Source: Platerodrilus igneus (taxonomy: Eukaryota; Arthropoda; Insecta; Coleoptera; Lycidae). From it: a stretch of 64,000 bases of DNA. Below the pieces are notes generated by a model, which was not told where the DNA came from, made no database searches, and worked only from the letters and a program-made list of their open reading frames with translations. The DNA lies in assembly GCA_036346225.1 (NCBI GenBank), contig JARFIW010000593.1, positions 1,568,506-1,632,505 on the forward strand, given 5' to 3'. A program made the position numbers and the translations under genes. This document shows positions 33,606 through 45,321 of this stretch, one piece after another (positions within the stretch are counted from its first letter, which is position 1; every line of letters starts with the position of its first letter).

Positions 33606-34965
33606 ACTCAAGTTCCTGATGAGCGTATCCTTGAACGAATTTGTTCAAACACTTCAGTCAATAGCATCACATCGGTCTTGAGATATAAGTCAGAGTACTG
33701 CTTTAGATTTTGAATATTAAATGCTTCCCACACTTTTTTAGCATGGACATACTGCTTCTTAGTAATTCCTCTACCTTCCAGCATATTGTAGAATGCCTGT
33801 TGACTAGGTAGTGAAGTGTAATTCAGCTTTTCAAACGAATCTATGAAATCGTATGTGTATGCACCTTTTTTAGTTAGTAATTCAAACTTCTCATTTGTCA
33901 AACCAGAATATTCATTTTTTAGTAATGGATATGCATTTAGATAGGAAGTCAGTGTTTCTAAGGATGAACTCATAAAGCGGAAGCTATCGATGAATTCATA
34001 GTTGATTAAGTTTTCAGGAATATATTTTGTAAAGCAGATATATTTTTTCCTTTGTTACTGGTAGTACTTCTACACGACCACCCAAATCAACGGCAATACT
34101 TTTAATTATGAAATGGCTATCGTAACCACTCAAGTTGTTGAAAACTATCGGAATGGTATGAGAATCTTGATATTTAATATCACAGCTCTCATGCGCCGGT
34201 CCTCTGTAATTATTAGTCGGCACTAAATGATCATGATCTCGAAGTTTTTTATCTTCTGAACTGAAGGGCTCCTCGCAAATATAACAATGTGTTGCAGCCG
34301 TAAATGCAGCTTTATGTTCTCTTGTCAACAGAGACATATTATAGGAACAAGAATACCGTCTCAACGTCCTCTACAAACTGTCGTAGTTCCATAGTAAACC
34401 ACTTCACACAATCTTCGCCACGATATGATCGGTAAAACGATAAAGAGTTATAGTACTCACATTTCATATAATATCCAACACTATATGGTACATGTTCTCG
34501 GTACTTCTTTTCCTTTCCAGTAGACTTTAGTATGCATTCCAGATCTGCATATATGACAAATGAAATTTTAACTTTATTTTTAAATTCTTGAAACGTAGGA
34601 TTTTGTCTTCTTCTGTAGGCAGTCGAGGTATACATAATTGCTTCATTTTACAATCGTTGGTATGATTTATCAATTTTTCCTCAGTACTAAAGTAGTGTAG
34701 ACAGTGATCGCAGAAATGTTTTTTTTCCATGATCTGAATTTAGTTGCGATGAAACTAGTTGACTTAGGTCTTTAATCCATACATAGCGGGTGTTGAGTGT
34801 TTCAATTCCATCGGTGTATTTAAAACAATCCATATCTTTGTCATAATACTGATTGTGGATCATAAGAAGGTTCACATGTGTATCCAATCTATTTTCTGAT
34901 ATTGATATTGGAACGGTAGTAACCTTGTGTTTCCTTAATTTTAAAGTGTTAACGTTAATTGATAT
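33606..34965 (-). pseudogene. Protein-primed-type DNA polymerase B with zinc finger and endonuclease VII-like domain, split
   Basis: Reading the minus strand from about 34965: a conserved N-terminal part (ENRLDTHVNLLMI, YVWIKDLSQLVS), then a C2H2-like zinc finger (C-x2-C...H...C, near 34720-34650). Exonuclease motif I (YADLEC, 34550-34533) follows. Next is a zinc-bearing endonuclease VII-like block (CYICEEPF, RDHDH, YRGPAHESC; about 34290-34185). Exonuclease motif II (NNLSGYD, 34140-34118) and motif III (YLKTDVMLL, 33685-33663) come after. The frame shifts near 34350 and 34010, so it is broken. Polymerase motifs beyond the exonuclease are cut off by the mariner and continue at 31112-31287. 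The protein would copy a linear genome of a Maverick/Polinton-like element or related DNA virus. That assignment is from motif recall. Confidence 0.75.
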
Positions 34966-35416
34966 ATCATTTTGTCACTCAAAGTTCTTGATCAGGCTTA
35001 GAGTCATCGGAAACTAGATACCTTTTAGATTTAAAACTGAAGAGTAATGTGGATATTTGAACACTCTTTGAGGGTTTCGATCTACCGGATGTAACACCGC
35101 TATTATGCTCAATACAAAACAAACTTGATCGTCCTGATGAAGTCGCTTACAAAAGTGGGTAAAAACGTCGACCTTAGTTTATAAAATGACACGGTCCCCA
35201 ACCCGGAACCATAAATATTTGTATTTTTATTAACTTTAATTTGAAGTAATCTCCAGCTATACGTTATAAGTGTTAGATAAAATAGTCAATTATGGCTTGT
35301 TTTCCAATTGCGCGCATAATGTTAAACGGATGTAAGGAATTTGATATTTCAAATAGATAAATGTACTGCTGTAGCATATTCTCACCACACTGCTTTATAT
35401 CTTACGTAAAATAAAC

Positions 35417-35605
35417 ATGGTGTTTTACTGTATTTTGTTAATATGTTTATCGACAACTGTAGAACAAATAACGTTTGCTTGTATAAGCGAATCAAAAAGG
35501 CAAATTACAGGATTTTGGAAGTCGACCTGTTGCTCCAACGATATCACCGCATCAATTATTGTGACTAGAGATTTCGGTCCATCGCCTCAACCTCTTTTTC
35601 TATAA
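35417..35605 (+). CDS. Possible small secreted Cys-containing peptide (unknown)
   Basis: A 62-codon frame starting with ATG. Residues 1-21 look like a signal peptide (Met, hydrophobic core FYCILLICL, Ala at the expected cleavage point). The mature part of about 41 residues holds three Cys (one early, then a CC pair). I do not recognise it. Similarity to a family cannot be tested here, and a short hydrophobic ORF in AT-rich DNA can arise by chance. The nearby PolB pseudogene is on the opposite strand and gives no functional hint. Confidence 0.2.
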   Translation: MVFYCILLICLSTTVEQITFACISESKRQITGFWKSTCCSNDITASIIVTRDFGPSPQPLFL

Positions 35606-36242
35606 AGGATATAGTCACCATGTGTTTTAGCAGACTACATACGATCTGGAGCAACCCTTATGTCCAAAAGCTTTTCTGTATAACTCTCTATAATAAAAAA
35701 ATAATAAAAAAGTGTTCACCATTTATTCTATAATAAATTTTGGATGGTTGAAAAATAGGGTACATGCTTATAAATGTAACATGCTAGGCGCTAGGGGTTC
35801 TGGGAACGAATACTATCGAATACAAATTGTATATTGCTTCTAAAAATATAAGAATTTCTTGTACATGTTTGAATAGAATCACTATTAGCTTTTGTGTATG
35901 GGCATATGACCGCTTTTTGGTCCGTTTTGTACATAAATGGCTATAATGTTGTTTTGGTCTACTGCTACTATGGAAATGGATATGACAGTGACTGACCACT
36001 CAAGACAGTGGTCATATGGCAATTCTTTGTCTTAGATGTTTGCAATATTGTGAACGTAATTTTATCTTTTTTATTCAACATTTCCTGTGAGTACATTCAG
36101 TTATAACTAACTTATGTTTAAAGGCTGTTTTCTTGTTTACTGCAGCAAAACCATTTTCTCTTTCCTAGCCAGAAGTTTGATATTTTCCCTAACAAAAAAT
36201 CTCGTTTGTTAATAAATACCAGAACCGACTTACTACATATAT

Positions 36243-36485
36243 AATACAATCAAAAATATATAAGAACTCCACTTGCAATAGCATCATCTCAGACATATTT
36301 TATAGATACATTTATTTTTAAATACATAAGAAACTATGCCTAAACTTTACATATATACCCTATGGACGCATGCATATGTAACCTCCATATTCAATACAAT
36401 CAAAAATATTTATGAACTCCACTTGTAATAGTACCATCTAATACATACATTTTATAGATGCATTTATATATAAATATATAAGAAA
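36243..36485. repeat. Direct duplication of about 100 bases, offset about 150
   Basis: The stretch caatcaaaaatatataagaactccacttgcaatag, followed by cat...tttatagatacattta, at 36248-36345 recurs at 36398-36478 with minor changes. Period is about 149 bases. Confidence 0.75.
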
Positions 36486-36733
36486 ACTATTATACAAAAT
36501 AGACTATCAAGACCGTTTTTGAGATTTACTGAACTTAAACGGTTAATATTAGAAGTAATTATTCAATGCAAATTTCTCGAAATGGTAGTCGTATATACTC
36601 AGAGCGTCTAGTTCACTACAACAGTGAGAAAATACATCCCTTTTTCTTTCTACTCACCAGGACCATGTCCAATCGATGCTTTCCATAGTCCGACCAATAT
36701 TATATTGTCTAAAACGTAAAACATAAATAGTGA

Positions 36734-37270
36734 TGCTGCAAATCGAATGGAGCCGATGAGATTATTATACAACTTGAGCACGACTTTAGATTGAAGCTGC
36801 AGATAATGGATACATACAATGTCAAACGTGTGTGGATGGGAACTAATTTTCAAAAAGAGAGTACCTTTAACATAGTGCTGATGGAGAAACATTATGTAGC
36901 GGTTGTGAAAGACCAAATAATCGATTTCCCCATACAGTCGAATAAATTGAAAAAGAAAAGCAAATTAGAAATGAACGACGAACAAGTGGATATCCATCTG
37001 ATGAGAAAACTAACAACCACGCTATTAATGTTAAGACAAAATTTTGAAAAACCTCATCATACGTGGACAGACCATCTATCACCATGGATAAATTCATTAA
37101 CCGAGAACGCAGATGGAAATTCTACGACAATTAAAATTCTCGGAGGCAAATCGTTTCAAGGAATGGATACCTATGATGGAATAGTGTACAACCCTATCGT
37201 TAAAGAACGTGTTAGACAATATGGCGCAAAAATGGTCATAAGCCCGCTACCAGCTCGTTCGTTAAATTAG
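36734..37270 (+). CDS. Unknown open frame of about 179 codons near the PolB remnant
   Basis: The frame is open from just after a TGA near 36733 to a stop at 37268-37270. The first ATG in it is at 36806 (MDTYNVKRVW...), giving about 155 residues. The protein is soluble-looking, Lys-rich in the middle (SNKLKKKSKLEMNDEQ), and ends in VISPLPARSLN. There is no membrane segment, Cys pair or catalytic motif I can name. It is uninterrupted while neighbours are broken, and codon use is AT-rich like the surroundings. It could be a gene of the same virus-like element as the polymerase 1.8 kb away or part of the pogo-like element downstream. I do not know its function. Confidence 0.35.
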   Translation, partial: CCKSNGADEIIIQLEHDFRLKLQIMDTYNVKRVWMGTNFQKESTFNIVLMEKHYVAVVKDQIIDFPIQSNKLKKKSKLEMNDEQVDIHLMRKLTTTLLMLRQNFEKPHHTWTDHLSPWINSLTENADGNSTTIKILGGKSFQGMDTYDGIVYNPIVKERVRQYGAKMVISPLPARSLN

Positions 37271-37452
37271 ACCAAATAAATTATACAATTTTATTTACAA
37301 AATTCAGACGCAAGCACTATATAATTTAATTGCTTTTAAATCTATTTACAACTTCTGTAAACGGGTTGTACTAATACATAGAGTCATGAATAATTAAAGC
37401 ATACAAAATAATTTGTATTTTCTGCAAACGATTTTTCTAAATTACTTTTTGC

Positions 37453-39030
37453 ATGGACTGGAAACTTTCGCATGAACGAATGGAAATAAGAAGACAAGAT
37501 GTTCCAACCTTGTTGAATAATATAATTACTACGACAAACTTCAAAGGTGCTATTATAAATGGTTGTAGGGTATGCGGTTTACAACCTTTTGACCCAAATA
37601 ATGTCGACTACAGCAAATGCACCTTGAAGATAGCAGATATTCCTAAGAATCAAAATACTTTTTGACTTCACCAGAGGGCCATCATTTACACTATCTGAAA
37701 TCTAAAATTGATAGGGCGACATTGAATAATTTTAAAATGTGCCAAAAATATAACATCCCCAGCCAATCAGAACGCTAATATGTTATATAAAGTTTGGTGT
37801 AAATTTACATTAGATGCTGGTGTTTCAGATCAAGAACTAGAACTTGATAATATCATAGAGTTTCCTTTTCATGAGCAGAATGAAATTGTGCTAGTTGCAA
37901 ATTCCGACATACATGAACCATGTGACGATAATGAGCAAGATTGTAGAGGTGCTGATTTTAATAATATTGACAATATTTCAGAGTTTTTTAGTTTTGAAGA
38001 TGCCCAGTCCACAGATGAAATACAAAAGGGCTCAGAATATAGCACAAACTATCACTTTCCTCCCAAAGTCACCTACCAAAATGAAATTGGCTCAGAATAA
38101 AATTCTAAAAGCATGTGTAAGTAAAACACTAAAATTGATTGGTAACCTGTAAGTGTGTTTTAGCGTATGAAAGCGATATTGAAAACCACACTAAGGATTC
38201 CTCAGAAGAAATCTGTCAAAAGGAAATTAAGAACGCTATGAATTTAGGCGTGAAAACAAGTAAATGGTTATACTATATATTTGATATATAAATAAAATAA
38301 TTGAATTTAGGTAGTTTAGATCCTGTTCCTGATATATATTCACTTGACGATTGTTATATGAATTCTCCTAAAGGATCTGGCGCTTCAACTATTGGTTCAA
38401 GTGCACGTTCGACACCAAAGTCTTCTAAAATAAACATTTTAAGCAATATACTTATTTATCCATCTAGTGACAATGTGACAAAAGGAAAAAAGAAAAAGTC
38501 GAAAAGACACTGGTACAGTGCTTTGACAAGTGAACAGTGGATGACACTTGCAGAGAGCGAGGAAATAGAAAAAGAAAAAACCTTAAAAATTAAAAAAGAC
38601 CAGCAACTGGAAAGGGAGGCTAAAAGAAACATGCAAAATGTGACAAAACCCCAAAAAAGGCAAAAAACCAACGGTAAACAAAAGGCTGAAAAAATAATAG
38701 TAGATAAGGGAAATGAGGGCACAATAAACACTATGGAACATGCAGAACAGGGTGGTGTTCTTCCAAAACAGCTTGAAGTTAATTCTTATGTTATTGTACA
38801 ATATGAAGAAGCATATTATCCTGGAAAAATAACAAAAATTGAAGATAATAATGTGTGCGTGTGTCAACTATGGTTAAAAGTGGAGTAAATACCTGGAAAT
38901 AAACGAGTAAGGTAGATGAATTACCCTGTCAAATAGAAGACATTCAAGCTGTAATTCATTCTCCAAAAATGAAAACTGCCCGAGGTGCAGATTATGTGGC
39001 CGAAATGAGTTCGTATGTTGATTTTATATA
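37453..39030 (+). pseudogene. C-terminal region of a pogo-like transposase with Tudor/chromo-like tail
   Basis: The first frame (37453-37665) carries AIINGCRVCGLQPFDPNNVDYSKC, the stretch that follows the catalytic domain in many pogo-like transposases. An acidic linker follows (37780-38100). A frame at about 38311-38888 has Ser-rich, basic and coiled parts (KGKKKKSKRHWYSALTSEQW) and then VNSYVIVQYEEAYYPGKITKIE near 38780-38850, resembling a small Tudor/chromo-type fold. Weak homology goes on past a stop at 38886 to about 39030. Frame changes at 37665, 37780 and 38100, and an intron-like stretch (gtaaat near 38263, ttag at 38311), suggest a decayed multi-exon gene. The DDE triad is not in this window. 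Confidence 0.55.
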
Positions 39031-39405
39031 CTTAGCTAGTTAGGTAGTATGGTCTTATTATATCTTTTATGAAAAAATTAGCTATAGGTATACATTAATT
39101 TAAGCGAACATGATAAAAATAGTAATAAGTACTTATATTGTTATATTTCATCTCTGTGGCCAATACTGGTACATTTTAATGGCCAAAACTAGTGTATGTA
39201 TGGCCAAAATTGGTGATTACTATCAGAATTTTGTATTAGTTATTTTGCTACTAAATTAAAATTTTTATTGTGCTACTTTGTACTTCTAACTGATCTATAA
39301 TGCATAAGCTATATATTTCTATTACTTTCATAAATGGATTAAATTTTTTCACGTAACCAGATCCTTTCAAAATCCAAAAATTGCTAAAAGTGGCCATAAC
39401 TGGTA
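37453..39405 (+). mobile_element. Second pogo-like transposon, right half
   Basis: It includes the C-terminal half of a pogo-like transposase and a right end in which the motif TGGCCAAAACTGGT recurs four times (39158, 39181, 39202, 39392). The last copy is followed by atctctaccctac, which may belong to the terminal inverted repeat. I could not find the matching left end or the catalytic domain, so the element is probably 5' truncated. Confidence 0.5.
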
Positions 39406-41040
39406 TCTCTACCCTACATCTAAAATAATCAGTATTTTCTGCAAACGATTGTTCTAAATTATATTTTTGCATAAACAAGTTGCAAATTTAAAACTGTAGA
39501 TATAAAGTTATTACCGCTGCGTTTCTATAATTATGTTCAAAAGGTTAGAAGAATTTGTGAATTTTTACTATAATAAGATACTAAAATATTATTGTGTGCT
39601 TTCTCTTAATTAACCACTCATTTTAGCAATAAGGTTGTTAGAAATACATCTACTGTTTCTATTAAATATTCAAATAATATTGTGTAACATGGAAGAATGA
39701 TTTGCATGTGTATTGCTATAGATACTATTAAGAGGTTAATAGATATCACACATTTTGCTAATTCCACCAATCATCTCCTAGATGCGAATATTGTGTAAGC
39801 TGGACGACGAGCTACTAAATAAAGTTCCGTCTTATGCAAGAGAGACAAATAGGAATTTTAATTTGCAGTTGATTGCATTAGTGGTATATGTATAGATTAT
39901 AGGTTTAAAAAATTAATCTGTACAAATACAGTCCTTAATCAATGTTACGAGAAGATTTACGCAAAAATTTGATATTGAGACAAATAAGAATTTAATTTGC
40001 AAACGATTTGTGCAAATAAGGTTTACAATATTAGTATAGATTAGCGGAAGAATTTGCATGTGTATTTCTTATGGGAGGCAATGAAGGATTTACACGTGTT
40101 TTCCTATGGGAAGAAGTTTTGACCATCGTTTTGTTTAAAAGTATCTACTACGTTTTATTAACAATCCAATCTTTTATACATGTCAAGTTGTCGTTAAGGT
40201 AAATGAGGTAGAGTGCATGCGCAATCACTGTAATCCTGCTCCGTACAACATGCTTGTCCGTGACTCGATCGGTTAAAGCCGCGACTGGAGTAAATAGAAG
40301 TAGGGGAGAGGGGCGATAAAAAATAGTGACGATATTGTCTTAAATTCAGAAAATATTTTGTGCACCGCCCTTATCTTAATCAGGTTCTGCCTAATATGGC
40401 ACGAATTCCTAGTGGTTAATGGATTTCAACAAAATAAGGGAAACTCGACTTCCTGAAGCAATAACCCAGACGGCAAAACGTAGAAATACTAATATTTAAA
40501 GCTAAAATCAAAGCAAGCTATTTTCAGGTCCCTGACTCAGCAAGTAACGTAAAAGTCCCTTAAAATATCGGAACCTAAAGTTACTGCTAAGATAACCAAG
40601 ACCTTAATTGTACTCTAACCTTTAAATGCTGTAGGTAAATAATGTTCCCAAATTTATATCCTAAAATATTTTAGTTCCCGTTTTCAATTTAGTATGGGAC
40701 TCCTACCTAATATTTTCTCTCTTCGCAAATTACACTTTCACAATGTAGGTTAACACCATGTCCTTATAACATTTGGGAACCCATACTTACCTAAATAATA
40801 AGTCTATTTTCAGCAATATATTTTCTGTTTACTATATCATAAACAATTATTGCAAAATGATCTTTACATTTCATCATACTGATATACTTAACCTACAGCC
40901 TATTAGATTCATTTATCTTCATTATAGTAACATACCACTAACGAACTTGAACTAAAATGCAAACTTCATGCAATTTCATACGGCAAATATATCTGTATAT
41001 CGAAAGGTACACAGATAAAGTTTATGTAAATAAATATCAT
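39406..41040. other. Unassigned AT-rich sequence
   Basis: Begins just after the pogo-like right end and contains one 50-base repeat of 37406-37455 (at 39423-39473). Otherwise no gene, RNA or repeat recognised. Confidence 0.4.
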
Positions 41041-41089
41041 GCACAGTTCCGTGGTAGTACATCAAGAATTCAGCACACGGTTCCGTTTA

Positions 41090-42205
41090 TGACTCCAGAA
41101 TGTATGCATGAACTTCTAGGACGGCAAAATAAGTAAATGACTGCTAGTTGTACATATCTCAATAAACTGTACCTTAAAGTTTTCTTTGGTAACAGTGTTA
41201 CTTGGTTAATTTTTCAAACGAAGAGTATGCGGACATACATTTTATGTGCAAAGGGCATTGCGTATGAAACTAAGCGGTTCTATGAAAAGCGTTATCCAAA
41301 TCTTATAGTCCCGGTTCCTAGAACAATTTTAGAACTTTATCGTCAACTATATGATATTGGAACGTTTAAAAAAGTGAACAACGTAGCTGGAACACATCAG
41401 ACTATGATAAATCCTGAAGCTAAAGTAGCATTTTTGACTGTTGTTCAAAATGATCTAAATACGAGTATAAGATAAATTTCCACAGTATTAAACATGCCTC
41501 ATTCTTAAATCTGGAGAATTTTAACGACCAAATTACTATATCCGCACTATTTTCAGAGGGTATAACCTCTTCCTGCCCGCGACTTTCATTACGCTTCAAT
41601 TTTTCTCACAAATTCCTCTAAGTCACTCTAAATCCCTCTAAAACAATTATTGTTTAGTAATTGAACGAGTTTCACAAGAAAATCTATCAGAAATTTTCAC
41701 AAAGCCATTTGCAAACAGAAAAATGCACAGGTAATACGTAAAACTCATTTCTAGAAACAAATTTTTCGTAAATATGTGAATTGGCATAATAGAGATTTTT
41801 GGATAACACAATTTCTTCTCCTAAAAATGCTCAATAGGTTATTGTATAAAAATTTCTACATAAACAATTTCCAGTTTTTCTTGGACATATACCACTTAAT
41901 TTCAGAAATCAAAAGTGGTTTGTGCAGGCAGTACACCAGCACGTTTCAGTATCGAAGTCCGCGAGTTTTTGAACAGAACATTCAACGGTCGTTAACCACT
42001 ACCTCTTATTTCTTTTGGGGGCTTTATATTTTTAGTTTATGAAATGTACGTTCAAACACAGGAAAAGCTAACAAATCTAATTAGAGCTTCAAATCAGTCT
42101 ATTCCAAATACCCAAAGAATTTTTGAGAGGGCCTGTCAATCTATGAGAAGAAAAATTCATGCGTATATTCTACTAGGAGGATCATACCTTCAACAATTTT
42201 TATAA
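41090..42205 (+). pseudogene. Mariner-superfamily transposase with DUF4817-type HTH, heavily broken
   Basis: The N-terminal helix-turn-helix block is clear at 41220-41475: AYETKRFYEKRYPN, VPRTILELYRQLYDIGTFKK, INPEAKVAFLTVVQNDLNTS. After a stop the sequence continues through ISTVLNMPHS, then degraded catalytic blocks. The last ones are weakly readable at 41950-42040, where the usual PPRSPDLNPLDFYLWGHLK segment would be (SYFFWGLYIF). The C-terminus is well preserved at 42050-42203 (QRIFERACQSMRRKIHAYILLGGSYLQQFL, stop). No catalytic acid is clearly retained. A sequence near 42708-42722, which on the minus strand reads tacagggcgtttttaaat, may be the right terminal repeat; I found no left match. 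Confidence 0.65.
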
Positions 42206-45200
42206 TTTCTCTGTTAGGTTGTGTTTCATGTGTTACATTGATTACCGATAATAATTATTGCTTATTACACCATTAACGATTTAAATTTAATCTACTTCCC
42301 TTGCATTGACAGAGATTTTGGCCATTAAGTTAAAAACGGGACCAAATCTGCAAAAAAGAGTAAGAGACCGAAAAGTTTCTATAAACTACAAAGCATTCGA
42401 AGATAGTAACTACAAAGATGCATTCTCTTCTCAGAAAAATAGTTCGGTTGTGAAGCACGTGCTGACCCGAAAGAAATGTAACACTAGATTATGGTAAATG
42501 GTTATGACATCAACAATACAAATTCTAATTTCTATACAGAGTACCAATGTTTTACTCTTTTATTTTAGAAAATGTAAAAGTTACATTCAAAGAAATAATT
42601 TTTTTTTAATTTTGAGGTGCTGTATTTTAAATGAGAATCTCTATATTTATAGAAACTTTTATTTTAAAGTTGAACAAAAAATCCCCTTGTGAATTATTGA
42701 CATGTTATTTAAAAACGCCCTGTATTTGCTAATACTTTGGGTAAGTAATACACATTGTATAAGTATGCATTTGTTCGTAATTTAATTATTTACCTTTCTA
42801 AAACAATTGCTACGGGTTAAATGAGCGTTACGATATTAATTTTGATTTGCCCTGAAAGGACGGAGAACCCATAACAATTTTAGGGTGTTTCGATTAACTA
42901 CAGTGGTGCTGGAGTGAGTTCCCATGAAAGAAATGATACAAATAGTAAATATAGAAAAAACAGCTGATATACAAATAAACTACGTTACAATATTCACTTT
43001 TTCTACTGTCATAATTGAGGGGCGCCAAATCATCGCTCTCAGCAATTCCTTCTATATTATCCGTACACGAAATACAATTACTCATAGATCTCCTTTGCTT
43101 CGCATTTTCTAAGTTCCATCAAAGTATAGGTTATATTTCACTACAATATCGTAGAAACGTAATTAAAACAATTTTTTAAATACTATGTCTCTTTCAAATA
43201 AAATTCCACCACTGGGGAAGCTGGATATTCTGTCACAAATTTATCCACCATGACCTATATTGTAAATAATTTCAAATAAAGTTCCACTTAAACTTAAATT
43301 CTATCAACAATAAATTCCTGAAATATAATTACACATACATTAATCTTAAAGAAATGCAAAACTAAGGTTACATTCATCTGGACAGATATTATTAACAAAA
43401 ATCCTAAAAAACATTAAACCATAATTAATACTACTATGCCATTGTTTTAGTTTCCAAGTTGATCTATGCGATATTTTAAATCTCAATTTATGGAAATGCT
43501 CGTTATACCAATACAACGAAAAACAATGCAATAGAAACTTTTTTATTGCGCATTCCAATGTCTATTAATATTACTAAATTTTGACTCTTTTACCAACAAT
43601 AATTTTACAAATAAATATTACTTTTAAAATCAAAATACATTACTAGTCATTATTTTCCTCCACCCATATAATTACTTTCACTTTAATTAATGTCATATTA
43701 ATTAAATACAAATCATTAGTTTTCTGTCCACGATTATAAAATTAATAAATTTAAACATAGAAACTTACCCTATTCGCTGTTTAAGTTCAAGATATCCAAC
43801 AACACAAATTTTTTTTATTGATACCTTAACCCAACATAAGATAAAATTCTAAATTAATGGAGTGGTGAACGCTCCAGTTCCAATCTCTTTAATTTGTCGT
43901 AACGCCATTAATTTCACAACACGTGAATTAAAATGTGCCTTGGCCGTACAAGCGGAAGTTCACAAAAATAAATCGCACGCCGCGTTTGTTTACATTAAAG
44001 GAAAATATATTTTTGGTTAAAACTGTGTTTCGTTCACTTTCAACCATCCCCTTCCCTACTCCTACTACCCGCTCGTATTACTACATTTTAACGTTTACTC
44101 CTGCTCCGAATAATTAATTCATTTCTTTCTGTTGGGTACATTTCTTTCACTATAAATATTTGTTCCGTGGATTATACCATGGTACAGTCTTTGTATCGAA
44201 ACTTATGATAAATGCGGACTCCCTATGGCGTGCTTAATTTTTCTTATGTAACTGCGTTGATTTATTTTAACATTATTATTTTATGATAAAGCTTAGTTCG
44301 TAGCCTAATATCTGTAGATTTTTACTAAATCGTCGGTTTTCTTTGTATTTAATTATATTGTAATAACCTTATTTTTATCTTGGCTTAGTACATTGTAAAC
44401 TACAGGTGTAATTGTTTCAGCACATTAGTAAATGCAATTATTTCTAATAAACCGTATACAAAAACTTTCTTAATTTTATGTGAGAAACGCAGAAAACTGA
44501 AATTAGTTTTCCTTTTTTGGAGGCTAACGGTCAGATATATATTATAGAGATAAAGCTATGCCTTCTTGGTTTTTAAGCTTATGACGCAAACTTCTTTTAA
44601 TAAAACTAAAAACTGAACACTGCTATTCATGAAATCAGGAACGGTATATCAATATTATTTTTGGTCATTTAAGATTAATTATCTGCTTTTAATTAAGCTT
44701 CTATTTAAGATAACGACAACGCTTTACACAGTAAAAAAATCAAATATCAAATAAATTAATAAATAGAAAAATATAATTTTGGAGAATATTATATTATAAA
44801 ACTAAAATTAACTGTAACAAAGGTATAACTTTGTTACATCGATTTAATTTAATTCAAGAAAATGTCAATTGTATTCAAAAATACTTACGTAACATATACG
44901 CCTGTGACATTCCCTTAGAAATAATTATAACTACATTTTATTTGAATAGTTTATGTATTAGTAAAGTCCACCAATAGGATTAAACTATTCCCTTTAAGAA
45001 ATATATCTTTTAAGTTACTACGAATTTTAATCTAAGAAAAAATTATTTTGCATCATGTTTGAGTCATAGTCAAGGGTTGTCAAATTCATATGTCAGTTTT
45101 TAAAAGTAATAAATGATGTCATCATTGTAATTAATGCAGCCATAATTTTGCTTTGCCTACAAAGAAATAGCGGCGCCAGATGATCTCATCATTTGAGAAC

Positions 45201-45278
45201 AAAGATAGGTTATATATAGTTTTGTGCTGACTCCAATAAACGTAAAATCCCGATTTCTGATTTTAGATCGACAATGCG

Positions 45279-45281
<3 letters not shown>
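42206..45281. other. Unassigned AT-rich sequence
   Basis: About 3 kb without recognised coding, RNA or repeat content, apart from the possible transposon end near 42715. The short frames at 42306, 43346 and 43935 have no support. Confidence 0.4.

Positions 45282-45319
<38 letters not shown>
45282..45319. repeat. (TA)n microsatellite
   Basis: About 19 TA units. Confidence 0.97.

Positions 45320-45321
<2 letters not shown>

Larger units (their letters stand above)
34966..36733. other. Unassigned sequence with one short open frame and one local duplication
   Basis: AT-rich sequence upstream of the polymerase pseudogene. Apart from the small open frame at 35417-35605 and the direct duplication near 36240-36485, I recognise nothing. 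Confidence 0.4.

Noticed and set aside
42950..43060. Partial copy of the palindromic element (shared attgaggggcgc)
   Set aside because: Only about a dozen bases match; the flanks do not align with the terminal repeats.
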